Translations under genes and position numbers: made by a program
The notes under the pieces: model-generated
The model's database searches: none
The model's input: only the letters and a program-made list of their open reading frames with translations
What the model was told of the DNA's origin: nothing
From: DATBAX01 sp963762965
Lineage (GTDB): Bacteria > Acidobacteriota > Terriglobia > Terriglobales > Acidobacteriaceae
Direction: 5' to 3'
NCBI GenBank assembly: GCA_963762965.1
Contig: CAVXME010000001.1
Coordinates: 2,728,001-2,792,000 of the forward strand
DNA: 64,000 nucleotides
In this document: positions 38,349 through 46,894 of the stretch, in pieces
Layout of the letters: every line of letters starts with the position of its first letter
How positions within the stretch are numbered: the stretch's first letter is position 1

Positions 38349-38367
38349 TCCAAATTAGGACACTACC
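38349..38367 (-). repeat. Right terminal inverted repeat
   Basis: Perfect 19-base inverse of 35338-35356. Confidence 0.93.
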
Positions 38368-38375
38368 GACTGATG
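38368..38375. repeat. Target-site duplication, right copy
   Basis: GACTGATG. Its ATG (38373-38375) is the start codon of the following small gene, so the element inserted exactly at that start. Confidence 0.9.
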
Positions 38376-38597
38376 GCGCACTCAAAGATCGTGTGGAATT
38401 TAAACACCAAGCAGAGTTTCTGCACAACCTGCGGTCGAACTTCCGAAAAGGTCAACCTAGAAGATGCGCGAGCAGAGCTGGATCAATTCGTTTGCCAGCT
38501 TCCGTACGTCGAATCCGGCGAGAGCCGGCCGGGTGAGGAAACCGTCCGGCTTATGAAAAAGCCTTTCAAGATGGTGCCGAAGAACGCCGCAGAGTAG
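38373..38597 (+). CDS. Small CxxC protein whose start codon lies in the IS target duplication
   Basis: 74 residues. A possible zinc-ribbon half (FCTTCGRTSEKV, one CxxC plus a lone Cys at QFVCQLP) and a basic tail (KKPFKMVPKN). No family recognised. The native leader is now ~3 kb away beyond the IS; the retained copy of the target duplication supplies the ATG but no ribosome-binding site from its original upstream. Expression after insertion would need an outward signal from the element. Confidence 0.55.
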   Translation: MAHSKIVWNLNTKQSFCTTCGRTSEKVNLEDARAELDQFVCQLPYVESGESRPGEETVRLMKKPFKMVPKNAAE

Positions 38598-38716
38598 GCG
38601 GCGTGCTCAAATCGGGCCCGGTCAGCGCATCAGTTCGGTGTAATAGGAGCAGGAATCGCTGGGGCCGACGATCATCCAGCCGTCGCCCACGAACTCGGCC
38701 ATTTCCCGCCCTCGCG

Positions 38717-39155
38717 TTATTGGGAGACCCTGGCGGAGGTTTCGGTCTTGGTGTCCTGGCGCGGCGTCATGGATACGACGATGTAGTCACGATCTTTGTC
38801 GTCCAGATCTTCGACGCGCAGGACCATTTTGTCTTTGTCCATGCGAAATTGGGCTTTCTCGCCGACCGGCAGAAGTACTGGATGCTTGTCATCTTTGGGG
38901 CGGATCCGATAGATCACATGCTCGGCCTGAAGGACATATTCTTGACAAAGCAGTTCATGAGTTTTCTTATGTCCCGAGTCGGTGCCAATCAACTCGCCGG
39001 TGATGCTCTTGCCACTATTCTCGTCCACACCGCAGGACACGGAATCCATCTGCAACAGGGTGCCCGCTTTGAAATTGTTTGGCTTCTTGGGCTTGCGCCA
39101 GGCCTGCCAGTAGCACGATAAACGCGAGGCTTTTTAGCTTCAGAACAGTCTCCAT
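38717..39155 (-). pseudogene. Secreted small protein with one apparent frameshift
   Basis: The ATG at 39155 opens a signal peptide (LKLKSLAFIVLLAGLAQA). About 20 codons in, the frame loses the downstream protein; removing one base in the GCAAGCCCAAG stretch (~39090) gives AQPKKPNNFKAGTLLQMDSV and continues to the stop at 38717. The mature part (ELLCQEYVLQAEHVIYRIRP; LEDLDDKDRDYIVVSMTPR) looks like an acidobacterial periplasmic protein of unknown function, ~145 residues when corrected. If the sequence is right the gene is broken; an internal TTG at 39055 could still start a leaderless-peptide version. Confidence 0.55.
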
Positions 39156-39347
39156 GGGCGCGGGAGTAACGGCTCCCGGCGATATCCTTATGCCGTATTG
39201 TCGTGGTCTAGCCGACCCGGCGGAAGGTAACCCTTGGACTAGTTCTGGCGTAACCGTTCCTGAGGGAGATCGGGAAAAGGGTGGCCAACTGCCAAAACTG
39301 GTGGCGGGCGGAGTTTCTGAGTGCGACCGGAATGCCGATTAGGACGA

Positions 39348-39863
39348 TCAAGTGGCCAAGCGGCGTTTGGCCAGCAGCTCGTCAATGATCGGGCTGATCT
39401 CTTCAAAACGATTCATTAGCTTCATGGCATCGTGTTCGAAAGTCCTGGCGGCAGTATCAATCCATCCTTCCATCAAGGTGAGAGGCCCGAAGTCCACACT
39501 CACGTTTGGCCAATGGCGCTGAACGCCGGCGAACCGGTGGCGGAATTCTTGCGCAAAATTCCGGCTGGTCATCTTGTAGCCACGCAACTGCCTGAGCTTT
39601 AGAGCGTGAATGTTGTACTTGACCCTGTTCTTTTGACACGCGTCATCATCCATCCAGATGGAAAAGAAAATCCCGCTCTTATTCGGCACGGTTTGCATAT
39701 CGTCATTTGTCCAGCCGGTTTTTTGTAACTTCAGAACGTGACAACCACCGTAAGATCCTTGTTTGCAAAGAAGCGGGGGGTGACTGGTGGATTTGGCGTC
39801 ATAGGCGATCTTGATTTGGTGGAACAGCTTACCGAACGTGTCCATGGAAGCGGAATTTCCCAT
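39348..39863 (-). CDS. Hypothetical protein
   Basis: Up to 171 residues; the start may be 39863 or the ATG at 39845. Contains GKLFHQIKIAYDAKSTSHPP, WTNDDMQTVPNKSGIFFSIW and a helical C-terminus with a likely coiled segment (FEHDAMKLMNRFEEISPIID). Three cysteines. No domain recognised. Stands alone between the broken secreted gene and the diguanylate cyclase. Confidence 0.6.
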   Translation of the reverse strand: MGNSASMDTFGKLFHQIKIAYDAKSTSHPPLLCKQGSYGGCHVLKLQKTGWTNDDMQTVPNKSGIFFSIWMDDDACQKNRVKYNIHALKLRQLRGYKMTSRNFAQEFRHRFAGVQRHWPNVSVDFGPLTLMEGWIDTAARTFEHDAMKLMNRFEEISPIIDELLAKRRLAT

Positions 39864-39961
39864 ACCAACCTCGACGCCGAACGGCGTCAGCTATTTTCCC
39901 ATATAACCGATTCGGTTTGCCGGGTTCGCGGCCGGGGGCTTGCCTCGCTGCTCTAGGGACT

Positions 39962-40903
39962 TTAACCGCGGCTGCGGCCGGCACTCGCTGACGTTGCGGT
40001 GGCCCCGATCCTCCGGGAGAATGCCCGCACGCAGTTTCTGCCACTTCCCTTGGCGCGATAGAGGGCCTCATCCGCCTGTTGCAGCAGGTCTTCAATCGTA
40101 AGATGCTGGGTCCCATCACTGACTGTGATCCCCATGCTGATGGTGACGGGGACGGTGGCAAAAGTGGTTACCATCGCGTTCTTGGAAACCAAACCGCGAA
40201 TCTCATCGGCCCGGCGAGTCCCCGTGGCCAGGTTGCAATTCGGCAGCATGATCAAGAATTCTTCGCCGCCATAGCGCCCCACCAGATCGTAGGCCCGCAG
40301 ATCGGATTGCAGCCTCTGCGCTACTTCCTTCAGCACGCAATCTCCGGCCGCGTGTCCCAGCGAATCGTTGACCTGTTTGAAGTGGTCGAGATCGGCCAGG
40401 ATGATGGCGAGTGGCTTGCTCTCGCGTCCATTGCGGGAGAGCTCTCGCTTTAGCGATGCCAGAATTTCGGCGCGGTTTAAGAGGCCGGTCAGAAAATCGT
40501 GAGTCGCAGCAAACTTCATCGACTGTTGAAGGTCGAAGATTCGTCTTCCCACCATGATGCGAGCCCTCAATTCCGAGGGATCGACCGGTTTGGCAAGATA
40601 ATCATCTGCTCCTGCCGCCATGGCCGTCAGCAGATCGCGGGTCTTATCTTTGGCCGTGAGCATTACCGTGTAAATATAGGTTCCGTTGGCCCCGAGGGTC
40701 CTGATTCTCCGGCAAAGCTCGATGCCGTCAATTCCCGGAAGCATCCAGTCGAGCAGGACTAAGCTGGGTGGGTCCTCTCCCTGAAGAACACGCCAGGCAT
40801 CGTCCCCGTTCTCGACGGCGGTGAAGTCGAGGTTCCATTCTTTTAAATAACGGGCTATGCGGCGTCTCTGTACCGGCGAATCCTCGACCAGCAGTATCTT
40901 CAC
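39962..40903 (-). CDS. Response regulator with GGDEF diguanylate cyclase domain
   Basis: 313 residues. Receiver domain 1-125: phospho-Asp in LVLLDWMLPGIDG, Lys in DDYLAKPVDPSELR. GGDEF domain ~135-300: active-site GRYGGEEFLIML, and a complete inhibitory I-site RAYD five residues before it. Expected to make c-di-GMP when phosphorylated, with product feedback through the I-site. No histidine kinase gene is adjacent. With the HD-GYP gene at 55271 and the PilZ proteins this gives the window synthesis, hydrolysis and sensing of c-di-GMP. Confidence 0.94.
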   Translation of the reverse strand: MKILLVEDSPVQRRRIARYLKEWNLDFTAVENGDDAWRVLQGEDPPSLVLLDWMLPGIDGIELCRRIRTLGANGTYIYTVMLTAKDKTRDLLTAMAAGADDYLAKPVDPSELRARIMVGRRIFDLQQSMKFAATHDFLTGLLNRAEILASLKRELSRNGRESKPLAIILADLDHFKQVNDSLGHAAGDCVLKEVAQRLQSDLRAYDLVGRYGGEEFLIMLPNCNLATGTRRADEIRGLVSKNAMVTTFATVPVTISMGITVSDGTQHLTIEDLLQQADEALYRAKGSGRNCVRAFSRRIGATATSASAGRSRG

Positions 40904-41125
40904 AGGTGCAACTCTCCTTCTGGATTCTTACTCGTGAACATGAGCGTGGCAAGATTCCCCGCGTGACCGAATGGCCATGCACTTCCGGCGGGCTGGGCCG
41001 ACTACCTGCTTCCTGGCGTATCTTGACAAGCCGGAGCGATTCATCAATCCTAGATGCCTTCCCCGGCGCGGCTTCATTTGCAGCATAGGCCCCGTCTTAA
41101 TTTTGCGAGATCTCCACGGGATGCA

Positions 41126-42916
41126 ATGAAGCAGCGCAGCAAAGCCGAAAGGCTGAGGGGCAAGCGGCCGCGACCGAGCTGGCGCGAGCGATTGCACCAG
41201 TCCCGCATTCCGCTGGCGGTGTGCGGGTTGGCGTTGGTGGTTTACGCGCGCTCGTTATTTTGCGGCTTTGTTCGCGACGACTTTCAGCAGATTGTCCGCA
41301 ACCCGCAGGTGCAGTCATGGCAGTACCTGCCCCAGATTCTGACCTCGCACCTGTGGAACCAGATCGTGGGGCATCGGGCGATCTTTTATCGTCCGCTGTT
41401 TTCGTTTTGGATGCTGGTCGTGGACACGCTGGGCGGGCTCTCGCCCTGGTTTTGGCATTTGTCCAGCGTGTTATTGCATGTCGGCTGCACTTATCTCGTC
41501 TATCGCTTGAGTAAGCGACTGGTCGGCACCGAAGTTGGCGCGGGTGTGGCAGCCGCACTGTTTGCGGTGCATCCCATTCATGTGGACGCGGTCACTTATA
41601 TTTCGGCCAGCAATGAGCTTCTTTTCAGCGCTCTGACGCTGGGTGCGATGCTCGTCCTGTTGGCTTCCCCCGAGCGCAACGACCGATGGCGGGTTGTTCT
41701 CAGCGCCGCCTTGTATTTCACAGCTCTGTTGGCCAAGGAAACCGGCGTGGCCGTGATGGTTCTTCTCATCGGCATAGCGTGGGTCCAACTCAAAGATCAG
41801 GAAAGCAGTTGGAGTAAGCGTCTGGTGCTTGCTGGCAGTCCATACCTGGCAGCGACCGGGGCCTACGTGATCCTCCGCTGGACCGTGATGCACGGAATGG
41901 GAGTCGAAAAGGGCGAGCACAGCTGGCGGGAGGTGTTCTTCAGCAGCCCCTCGATCCTGCTGTTTTATTTGCGCAAGCTGATGGTCCCGGTGGGCTTGAG
42001 TAGCGGATACGTGAACTCCATTCATTCGTCGCCAACCATGGCTTTCTGGCTCCCGCTGGCGGCGATTCTTTTATGCGTTGTCCTCATGACGTGGCTGGCG
42101 TTGCGCGTGAACTGGATCGTTAGTTTTTCAGTAGCCTTGATCCTGCTGCCTTTGTTGCCCGCGCTGGCCACGCCCCGGCTCTACCCGCAAGGAGATATGA
42201 CGCATGATCGCTACCTCTACCTGCCGTCGGTAGGGCTCTGTCTGCTGTTAGGGCTTTTGGCTCAACGAATGTTGGAAGCGCCGAGAAGTCTGCGCATAAC
42301 GTGCGCTTCGGTCTTTGCCATCGTACTGGTTACGTTTTCCGTGCTGACTTTCACGCAACAGCGGTTTTATCACGATGACGTCGTATTCCTGCAAAGGGCG
42401 ATCGATGTGAACCCGGACAACGCCTTTGCCTATGCCTTACTGGCGAACGTTTATATGGACCAGGGCAGGACCGATCTTGGCATCAAAGATTATCGCATTG
42501 CTTCTGAGCTGGCCCCGGAGGATCCCAAGATAAGTCTCTTTCTGGCTCGCGGACTTTTCGGCGTCAAGCAGTACGCCGAAGCGGAAGCCATCCTGAACCG
42601 TCTGATGTTAAGAACTGACTTTGACGTGGACCGGCAAAATGCGGTCCGTCTCTCGTTGGCCAACGTGGAGATCAGTCTGGGAAATCTGGATTCCGCTCAG
42701 CAGTTGCTCCAGCAAGTGGAGCGCTCCAACACAAATTTTCCGGAACTGCATTGGGCGCTCGGAATCCTGTATCACCGGCAAGGGCATATCCCTCAGGCCC
42801 AGGCGGAATTCGAAAAGGAATATCAGTTGACGGGAGATGAAGCGGCACAGCGGCAATCCATGATGCTCTCGAAACAGATGCTGTTGACTACAGCGCCGGG
42901 GGAGGGAACACGGTAG
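41126..42916 (+). CDS. Multi-pass membrane protein with C-terminal TPRs (TMTC/GT39-like)
   Basis: About 596 residues from the ATG at 41126; upstream codons to 41054 are non-hydrophobic and Arg/Pro-rich, so unlikely. ~11 membrane segments follow a basic cytoplasmic N-terminus. The first loop has FCGFVRDDFQQIVRNPQV, the DD motif of GT-C glycosyltransferases and TMTC proteins. HPIHVDAVTYISASNEL is a second conserved loop. Residues ~430-580 form TPRs (VNPDNAFAYALLANVYMDQG). Proposed role: transfer of a lipid-linked sugar to exported proteins or cell-wall glycans. Substrate unknown. Confidence 0.82.
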   Translation: MKQRSKAERLRGKRPRPSWRERLHQSRIPLAVCGLALVVYARSLFCGFVRDDFQQIVRNPQVQSWQYLPQILTSHLWNQIVGHRAIFYRPLFSFWMLVVDTLGGLSPWFWHLSSVLLHVGCTYLVYRLSKRLVGTEVGAGVAAALFAVHPIHVDAVTYISASNELLFSALTLGAMLVLLASPERNDRWRVVLSAALYFTALLAKETGVAVMVLLIGIAWVQLKDQESSWSKRLVLAGSPYLAATGAYVILRWTVMHGMGVEKGEHSWREVFFSSPSILLFYLRKLMVPVGLSSGYVNSIHSSPTMAFWLPLAAILLCVVLMTWLALRVNWIVSFSVALILLPLLPALATPRLYPQGDMTHDRYLYLPSVGLCLLLGLLAQRMLEAPRSLRITCASVFAIVLVTFSVLTFTQQRFYHDDVVFLQRAIDVNPDNAFAYALLANVYMDQGRTDLGIKDYRIASELAPEDPKISLFLARGLFGVKQYAEAEAILNRLMLRTDFDVDRQNAVRLSLANVEISLGNLDSAQQLLQQVERSNTNFPELHWALGILYHRQGHIPQAQAEFEKEYQLTGDEAAQRQSMMLSKQMLLTTAPGEGTR

Positions 42917-42961
42917 TGGAGCGCGGACAGATATTAAGGCTCCTGTGTTAACGTCGGATTT

Positions 42962-43687
42962 GTGACCGTCGATAAACGATCAGCTTCCAACGGCTTGCCT
43001 CGCTGGCTCATCCAGCTCAATGCGGAGGTAATCGCCTGCACGCGCTGCACGCGGCTGGTTGAGTATCGGGAGAGGATTGCACGCGAGAAGCGGCGTGCGT
43101 ATCTCGATTGGGACTACTGGGGCAAGCCGGTGCCGGGATTTGGCGATCCCGAGGCGCGAGTCCTGGTGCTAGGGCTGGCTCCCGGGGCGCATGGATCGAA
43201 CCGAACGGGGCGTCCGTTTACCGGCGATGCTTCCGGGAAGTTTATGTATCCGGTCTTGTACGAAGCTGGATTCGCCAATCAGCCGGACGCCACTCGCCGC
43301 GATGATGGATTGAAGCTGAAAGATCTCTACATCACGGCGGCCGCGCGTTGTGCTCCTCCCGACAACAAGCCCCTGCCGCAGGAGTTGGCCAACTGCTCTT
43401 ACTACCTTGATCGGGAGATGGAGGGGCTCAAGAATCTACGCGTGATTGTGGCCCTGGGCAAAATTGCTTTTGATGCGTATCTCAATTATCTGAAGCGGCG
43501 AGGGCAGCTTACGAGCAGGAAAGGATATGTCTTTCGGCACGGAGCCAAATACGACATGCCGGATGGGAAGATTTTGCTGGCGTCTTATCATCCCTCGAAC
43601 CAGAACACGCAGACGGGGAAGCTGACGCGGGGGATGTTCATGGAGATATTTAAAGAAGCTGCGCGGCTGGCTGATATAGAAAGCTGA
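42962..43687 (+). CDS. Uracil-DNA glycosylase, family 5 (UDGb)
   Basis: 241 residues from GTG (42962). Motif 1 is LGLAPGAHGSNRTGRPFTGD, motif 2 the C-terminal SYHPSNQNTQTGK. Cysteines for a 4Fe-4S cluster are CTRCTRL near residue 22 and Cys in AARCAPPDNK and LANCSYY. Family 5 enzymes lack the polar catalytic residue of motif 1 and remove uracil, hypoxanthine and other deaminated bases. DNA repair. It overlaps no neighbour and ends 55 bases before murB, convergent. Confidence 0.93.
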   Translation: MTVDKRSASNGLPRWLIQLNAEVIACTRCTRLVEYRERIAREKRRAYLDWDYWGKPVPGFGDPEARVLVLGLAPGAHGSNRTGRPFTGDASGKFMYPVLYEAGFANQPDATRRDDGLKLKDLYITAAARCAPPDNKPLPQELANCSYYLDREMEGLKNLRVIVALGKIAFDAYLNYLKRRGQLTSRKGYVFRHGAKYDMPDGKILLASYHPSNQNTQTGKLTRGMFMEIFKEAARLADIES

Positions 43688-43742
43688 ACCGGTGCCGCCG
43701 CCAGCGTTTTCGCGGGCGAGGGCGCCCGCGCCACATGATCGG

Positions 43743-44789
43743 TCAGAAGCCCACGAACACCGGCTCTGGTTCGAGATGAATGCCCCAGATGTCCTTTACT
43801 CGCTGTTGGATGTGTTCCTTCAGGGCAAGCACGTCTGCGGCCGTGGCCTCGTCTCGATTTACGATTGCGAGCGCGTGCTTGCTGGAAATGCCGACGCGTC
43901 CAGCATCATAGCCGCGGTGAAAACCAGAATGCTCGACCAGCCAGGCGGCCGAGACTTTCCGCTGCGCGTCGAGCGCGGGATAGCTGGGGACTTGCAGGCT
44001 CTTGGCGGTTGCTCTCTTGGTCAGGTCGTCATAGGCATCAGCTGAGAGCACAGGATTCTTAAAGAACGAACCGGCGCTGCGGCAATCGTCGTCGCCAGGC
44101 GTGATCAGCATGCCTTTGCTGGCACGGATTCTGCGGACGGCTTCGCGAGTGTCGGCCAGGGTCGGAGCTTCGGTCCAGCCGAAGAAATGCTTTTTGAGAT
44201 CGGCATAGGCGATGTGGGCTGCCCCTCCGAGTTGCAGGGCGTAGCGAACGCGCAAAATGATGTAGCGTCCGCGCTCGGTCGTGTTGAAGATGCTGGTTCG
44301 ATATTTAAAACCGCAATCATCTTTGGAGAGTTCCCGCTCCTGGCCGTCCCGAAGATCGAGCACGCGGACGGATTCGATGGTATCGGCGACTTCCTGCCCA
44401 TAAGCGCCGACGTTCTGCACTGGTGTTCCTCCGACACTGCCGGGGATGCCACTCAGGCATTCCACTCCGGCGCAGTCGCGGGACACGGCACGGGCGACAA
44501 AATTGTCCCATTCTTCGCCGGCTCCGACTTCGAAGTGCATGCTTCCGTTTTTTTTGTGTTCCGTCATGCCCGGAATGGCGATTTTCAGCACGAGACCTGA
44601 CCAGCCTGCGTCGGAAACCACCAGATTGCTGCCGCCTCCGAGAACAAAGAGCGGGAGATTCTTGGAGTTGGCCAGCGCAACTGTTTCGTTCACTTCGGCG
44701 ACAGTTTTCGCCTCGACGAAATATTGCGCCGGTCCGCCGACCTTCAGGGTGGTTAAAGGCGCAAGGGGGATGTCTTTCTGGATCAACAT
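43743..44789 (-). CDS. murB: UDP-N-acetylenolpyruvoylglucosamine reductase
   Basis: 348 residues from the ATG at 44789; an earlier TTG at 44804 is less likely. FAD-binding N-terminus LTTLKVGGPAQYFVEA and GGGSNLVVSD; SGIPGSVGGTPVQNVGAYG is the FAD/substrate loop; the catalytic Ser lies in DDDCRSAGSFFKNPV; the C-terminal EPEPVFVGF holds the Glu. The YGQEVADTI and C-terminal extension identify the type I enzyme. Reduces enolpyruvyl-UDP-GlcNAc to UDP-MurNAc with NADPH. No other mur genes are adjacent. Confidence 0.97.
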   Translation of the reverse strand: MLIQKDIPLAPLTTLKVGGPAQYFVEAKTVAEVNETVALANSKNLPLFVLGGGSNLVVSDAGWSGLVLKIAIPGMTEHKKNGSMHFEVGAGEEWDNFVARAVSRDCAGVECLSGIPGSVGGTPVQNVGAYGQEVADTIESVRVLDLRDGQERELSKDDCGFKYRTSIFNTTERGRYIILRVRYALQLGGAAHIAYADLKKHFFGWTEAPTLADTREAVRRIRASKGMLITPGDDDCRSAGSFFKNPVLSADAYDDLTKRATAKSLQVPSYPALDAQRKVSAAWLVEHSGFHRGYDAGRVGISSKHALAIVNRDEATAADVLALKEHIQQRVKDIWGIHLEPEPVFVGF

Positions 44790-44835
44790 GGCAGATGAGT
44801 TCAACTATATATGACGAATCGCGGCGCTGGCGGCA

Positions 44836-44901
44836 AGACGCAGCAAGCTGCGTCTCTACAGGAAAAACGACCAGCTGTAGAGACGTGGCTTGCCACGTCT
44901 C
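44836..44901. repeat. Paired palindromic repeat (BIME-like)
   Basis: Two hairpins face each other: AGACGCAGC-AA-GCTGCGTCT (44836-44855) and GAGACGTGGC-TT-GCCACGTCTC (44880-44901). Between them CGTCTCTACAG pairs with CTGTAGAGACG. The GTAGAGACG...CGTCTC unit resembles repeats I know from other bacterial intergenic regions. Between divergent genes. Confidence 0.75.
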
Positions 44902-44968
44902 CTGCCGGGAGCGTATCGAATATTGGCGGTCGTATTACAATGATTGTGCAGATCATTCAGGAGCCCAA

Positions 44969-45400
44969 ATGTATCCAGAGATTATGGTGATCCCGATGCG
45001 CGAAGAATTGACGCGTGTGGGAGTGAAAGAGTTGCGTACCGTGGAAGAAGTTGACCAGGCACTGACCAATCAGCCGGGCACAACCATGGTGGTGGTGAAT
45101 TCGATTTGCGGATGCGCCGCCGGCCGCATGCGTCCCGCGGTGCGAGCGGCTTTGCAAAATGCCGTGCGTCCCGAGAATCTATTCACGGTTTTCGCCGGAC
45201 AGGACCGGGAAGCCACTGACCGGGCCCGATCTTATTTCACGGGATATCCGCCGTCCTCGCCTTCGATTGCTTTGTTGCGTGACGGCCAGCTGGTGCACAT
45301 GGTGCAGCGCAGCGACATCGAACATCGCGAGGCCGCCGACATTGCCGCTGAACTGAAGAGTGCTTTCGAAAAACATTGCCAGAAATCGGTTACCGCCTAG
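44969..45400 (+). CDS. Bacilliredoxin-like protein (BrxA/BrxB family)
   Basis: 143 residues; AGGAG lies five bases before the ATG. The CGC motif VVVNSICGCAAGRMRPAV near residue 53 is the family's redox centre, and the fold is thioredoxin-like (FTVFAGQDREATDRAR; PSSPSIALLRDGQLVHM). In Bacillus such proteins remove bacillithiol from oxidised proteins; whether this organism makes bacillithiol is not known. Cytoplasmic. Stands alone after a BIME-like repeat. Confidence 0.92.
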   Translation: MYPEIMVIPMREELTRVGVKELRTVEEVDQALTNQPGTTMVVVNSICGCAAGRMRPAVRAALQNAVRPENLFTVFAGQDREATDRARSYFTGYPPSSPSIALLRDGQLVHMVQRSDIEHREAADIAAELKSAFEKHCQKSVTA

Positions 45401-45503
45401 CCAGCCTCAGGTGCTGAATCGCGTTAGGGAAGAGGAGCTTGATCGCAGCGCTGGGAAGCGCTGCGCCACCCAAAATCCAGCTTCTCTGGTTTTCCTGTCG
45501 TTT

Positions 45504-46115
45504 CTATTTCTCCACTCGAATGAAGATGCCGGTGGTGGCGTCCACTTCCACCGTCAACTTGGGTTCATTGCGGCTTGCGCCGTAGATGACGTGCCAGACC
45601 AGGTTGCTGTTGGTGCGGCTCCAGTCGAGCAGGTAGAAAACCGGCGTGTCCGGACTTTTCTCCAGCAGCTTATCGCCGCCATGTTTCTGCGCGACGTCGA
45701 GGGCCTGATCGGAATCAGTTTTGAGAAACTGGATATCGAAGACCGTGGTGGAGGAGTTGCTGGGACTATAGCTGTCCTCGATCCCGGGATTCACGCCGCG
45801 TGTGCCATCCGGTGAATCAATGCCATACCAGGCAAATGGCTTCAGGCTGTGCTGGAGCGCCGAAGCGAAACCACCCTGCCACACCGCTGACTTGCCGTCG
45901 TGTCCGTTGGACTCCGGGGAGGGCTGCGATTCCAGGCGGAACGGCTGCGCGTCGCGGGCCCAGCCATGGGCGGCGATGAATAACTTCTGACAGGCCACGT
46001 GCCCGGTCAGGAACTCCGGAGGCTTGGGCGCGGGCTTTTCCGCGGGCTGGGTTGGTTGCGACGAACAGCCTGCCATCAGTGCCACAGCCAGCATCGCCAT
46101 CAGCAGCTTCTTCAT
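45504..46115 (-). CDS. Predicted lipoprotein of unknown function
   Basis: 203 residues from the ATG at 46115, with AAGGAAGG before it. The signal peptide ends in a lipobox LMAGCSSQP (Cys ~16), so the protein is lipid-anchored. After a Pro/Lys linker the domain is beta-rich (WYGIDSPDGTRGVNPGIEDS; VFYLLDWSRTNSNLVWHVIY), ending KLTVEVDATTGIFIRVEK, which resembles a PepSY-like pairing of strands. No family assigned. Convergent with the bacilliredoxin gene. Confidence 0.78.
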   Translation of the reverse strand: MKKLLMAMLAVALMAGCSSQPTQPAEKPAPKPPEFLTGHVACQKLFIAAHGWARDAQPFRLESQPSPESNGHDGKSAVWQGGFASALQHSLKPFAWYGIDSPDGTRGVNPGIEDSYSPSNSSTTVFDIQFLKTDSDQALDVAQKHGGDKLLEKSPDTPVFYLLDWSRTNSNLVWHVIYGASRNEPKLTVEVDATTGIFIRVEK

Positions 46116-46246
46116 AGCCACCTTCCTTTCTTCATCCCGAGTCCAAGATCCTGGGTCACGATCCTGAACCCAAGGCTTGCATCCCGCAATGTTGGGGTTC
46201 ATTCTAGCAGTGGTCTATTCTGCGGCACGAGTAGAAAGAGTTGTTC

Positions 46247-46762
46247 ATGGATTCGCATCTCGCACGATTAAAGGAAACCATTGCTTCAGCCACTCACGGC
46301 ATGAATGAGGAAGACCTGACCCGGCATCCCGAAGGGAAGTGGAGCGTGGCTGAAATATTGGAGCATCTTTATCTCAGCTACACGGGGACGGTGAAGGGTT
46401 TCGGGCGCTGTATGGAGGCAGGAAAGCCGCTGGCCACCTCTTCCAGCCTGGGCCAGAGGGTGAAGGCTTTGTATGTGGTGGAAATCGGAAAGTTTCCTCC
46501 CGGACGGAAGGCACCTAAAAACACCGAGCCGCGCGGAATTGCGCCCGAAAAGATTTTCGCTGACATTGGCCCGCAGATCGTGGCCATGGATGAAGCGATT
46601 ACCAAGTGTGAGGAACGCTACGGGAAGAAGATCAAGCTTCTAGACCATCCGATTTTAGGCCCGTTCACCGCGCGACAATGGCGCAAGTTCCATTGGGTAC
46701 ATGGGCGGCATCATGTGAAGCAGATATTGAGGTTGAGGGGGGAAGCTAGCTGCTGCCGTTAG
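46247..46762 (+). CDS. DinB-like (DUF1569-type) protein
   Basis: 171 residues from the ATG at 46247. A four-helix bundle pattern: HPEGKWSVAEILEHLYLSYT carries the first His, and RKFHWVHGRHHVKQILRLR carries the C-terminal His pair, the usual three-His metal site of the DinB/YfiT superfamily. Members include thiol-dependent transferases; no substrate can be inferred. An AAAGAG site precedes it. Confidence 0.8.
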   Translation: MDSHLARLKETIASATHGMNEEDLTRHPEGKWSVAEILEHLYLSYTGTVKGFGRCMEAGKPLATSSSLGQRVKALYVVEIGKFPPGRKAPKNTEPRGIAPEKIFADIGPQIVAMDEAITKCEERYGKKIKLLDHPILGPFTARQWRKFHWVHGRHHVKQILRLRGEASCCR

Positions 46763-46894
46763 TGGCCATCCCTCAGTTGTCGTAGTGCAAAACTGGCTAA
46801 GCCGATTGATCCGATTTGCTGAATCCCTACCGCGGCACTAGAATGGCTGCCGCTCCAATCATTTGACAATTAGCTCTCTCAATCAGGAGGAGAA

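Larger units (their letters stand above)
35338..38367. mobile_element. IS1-like insertion element, 3030 bp, with passenger genes
   Basis: Ends are perfect 19-bp inverted repeats GGTAGTGTCCTAATTTGGA (35338-35356 and 38349-38367), flanked by the direct repeat GACTGATG. Inside: a minus-strand operon of transposase, a 99-residue unknown and a 60-residue ribbon-helix-helix-like protein, and a divergent plus-strand pair of membrane proteins. All frames are intact and packed to within ~21 bases of each inverted repeat. Classical IS1 is under 1 kb; this is about four times longer because of the passengers. Base composition is visibly more AT-rich than the flanks. Looks recently inserted. Confidence 0.9.

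Noticed and set aside
36661..38427. Open minus-strand frame continuing ~590 codons upstream of the transposase ATG
   Set aside because: It is antisense to the two passenger genes, crosses the right end of the element, and has no protein-like features; the transposase homology begins at 36660.
38622..38702. 26-codon minus-strand frame with an ATG
   Set aside because: Too short, no ribosome-binding site or homology that I can recognise.
46863..46868. TTGACA upstream of the small secreted protein at 46895
   Set aside because: No -10 box 16-18 bases downstream, where the ribosome-binding site lies instead.
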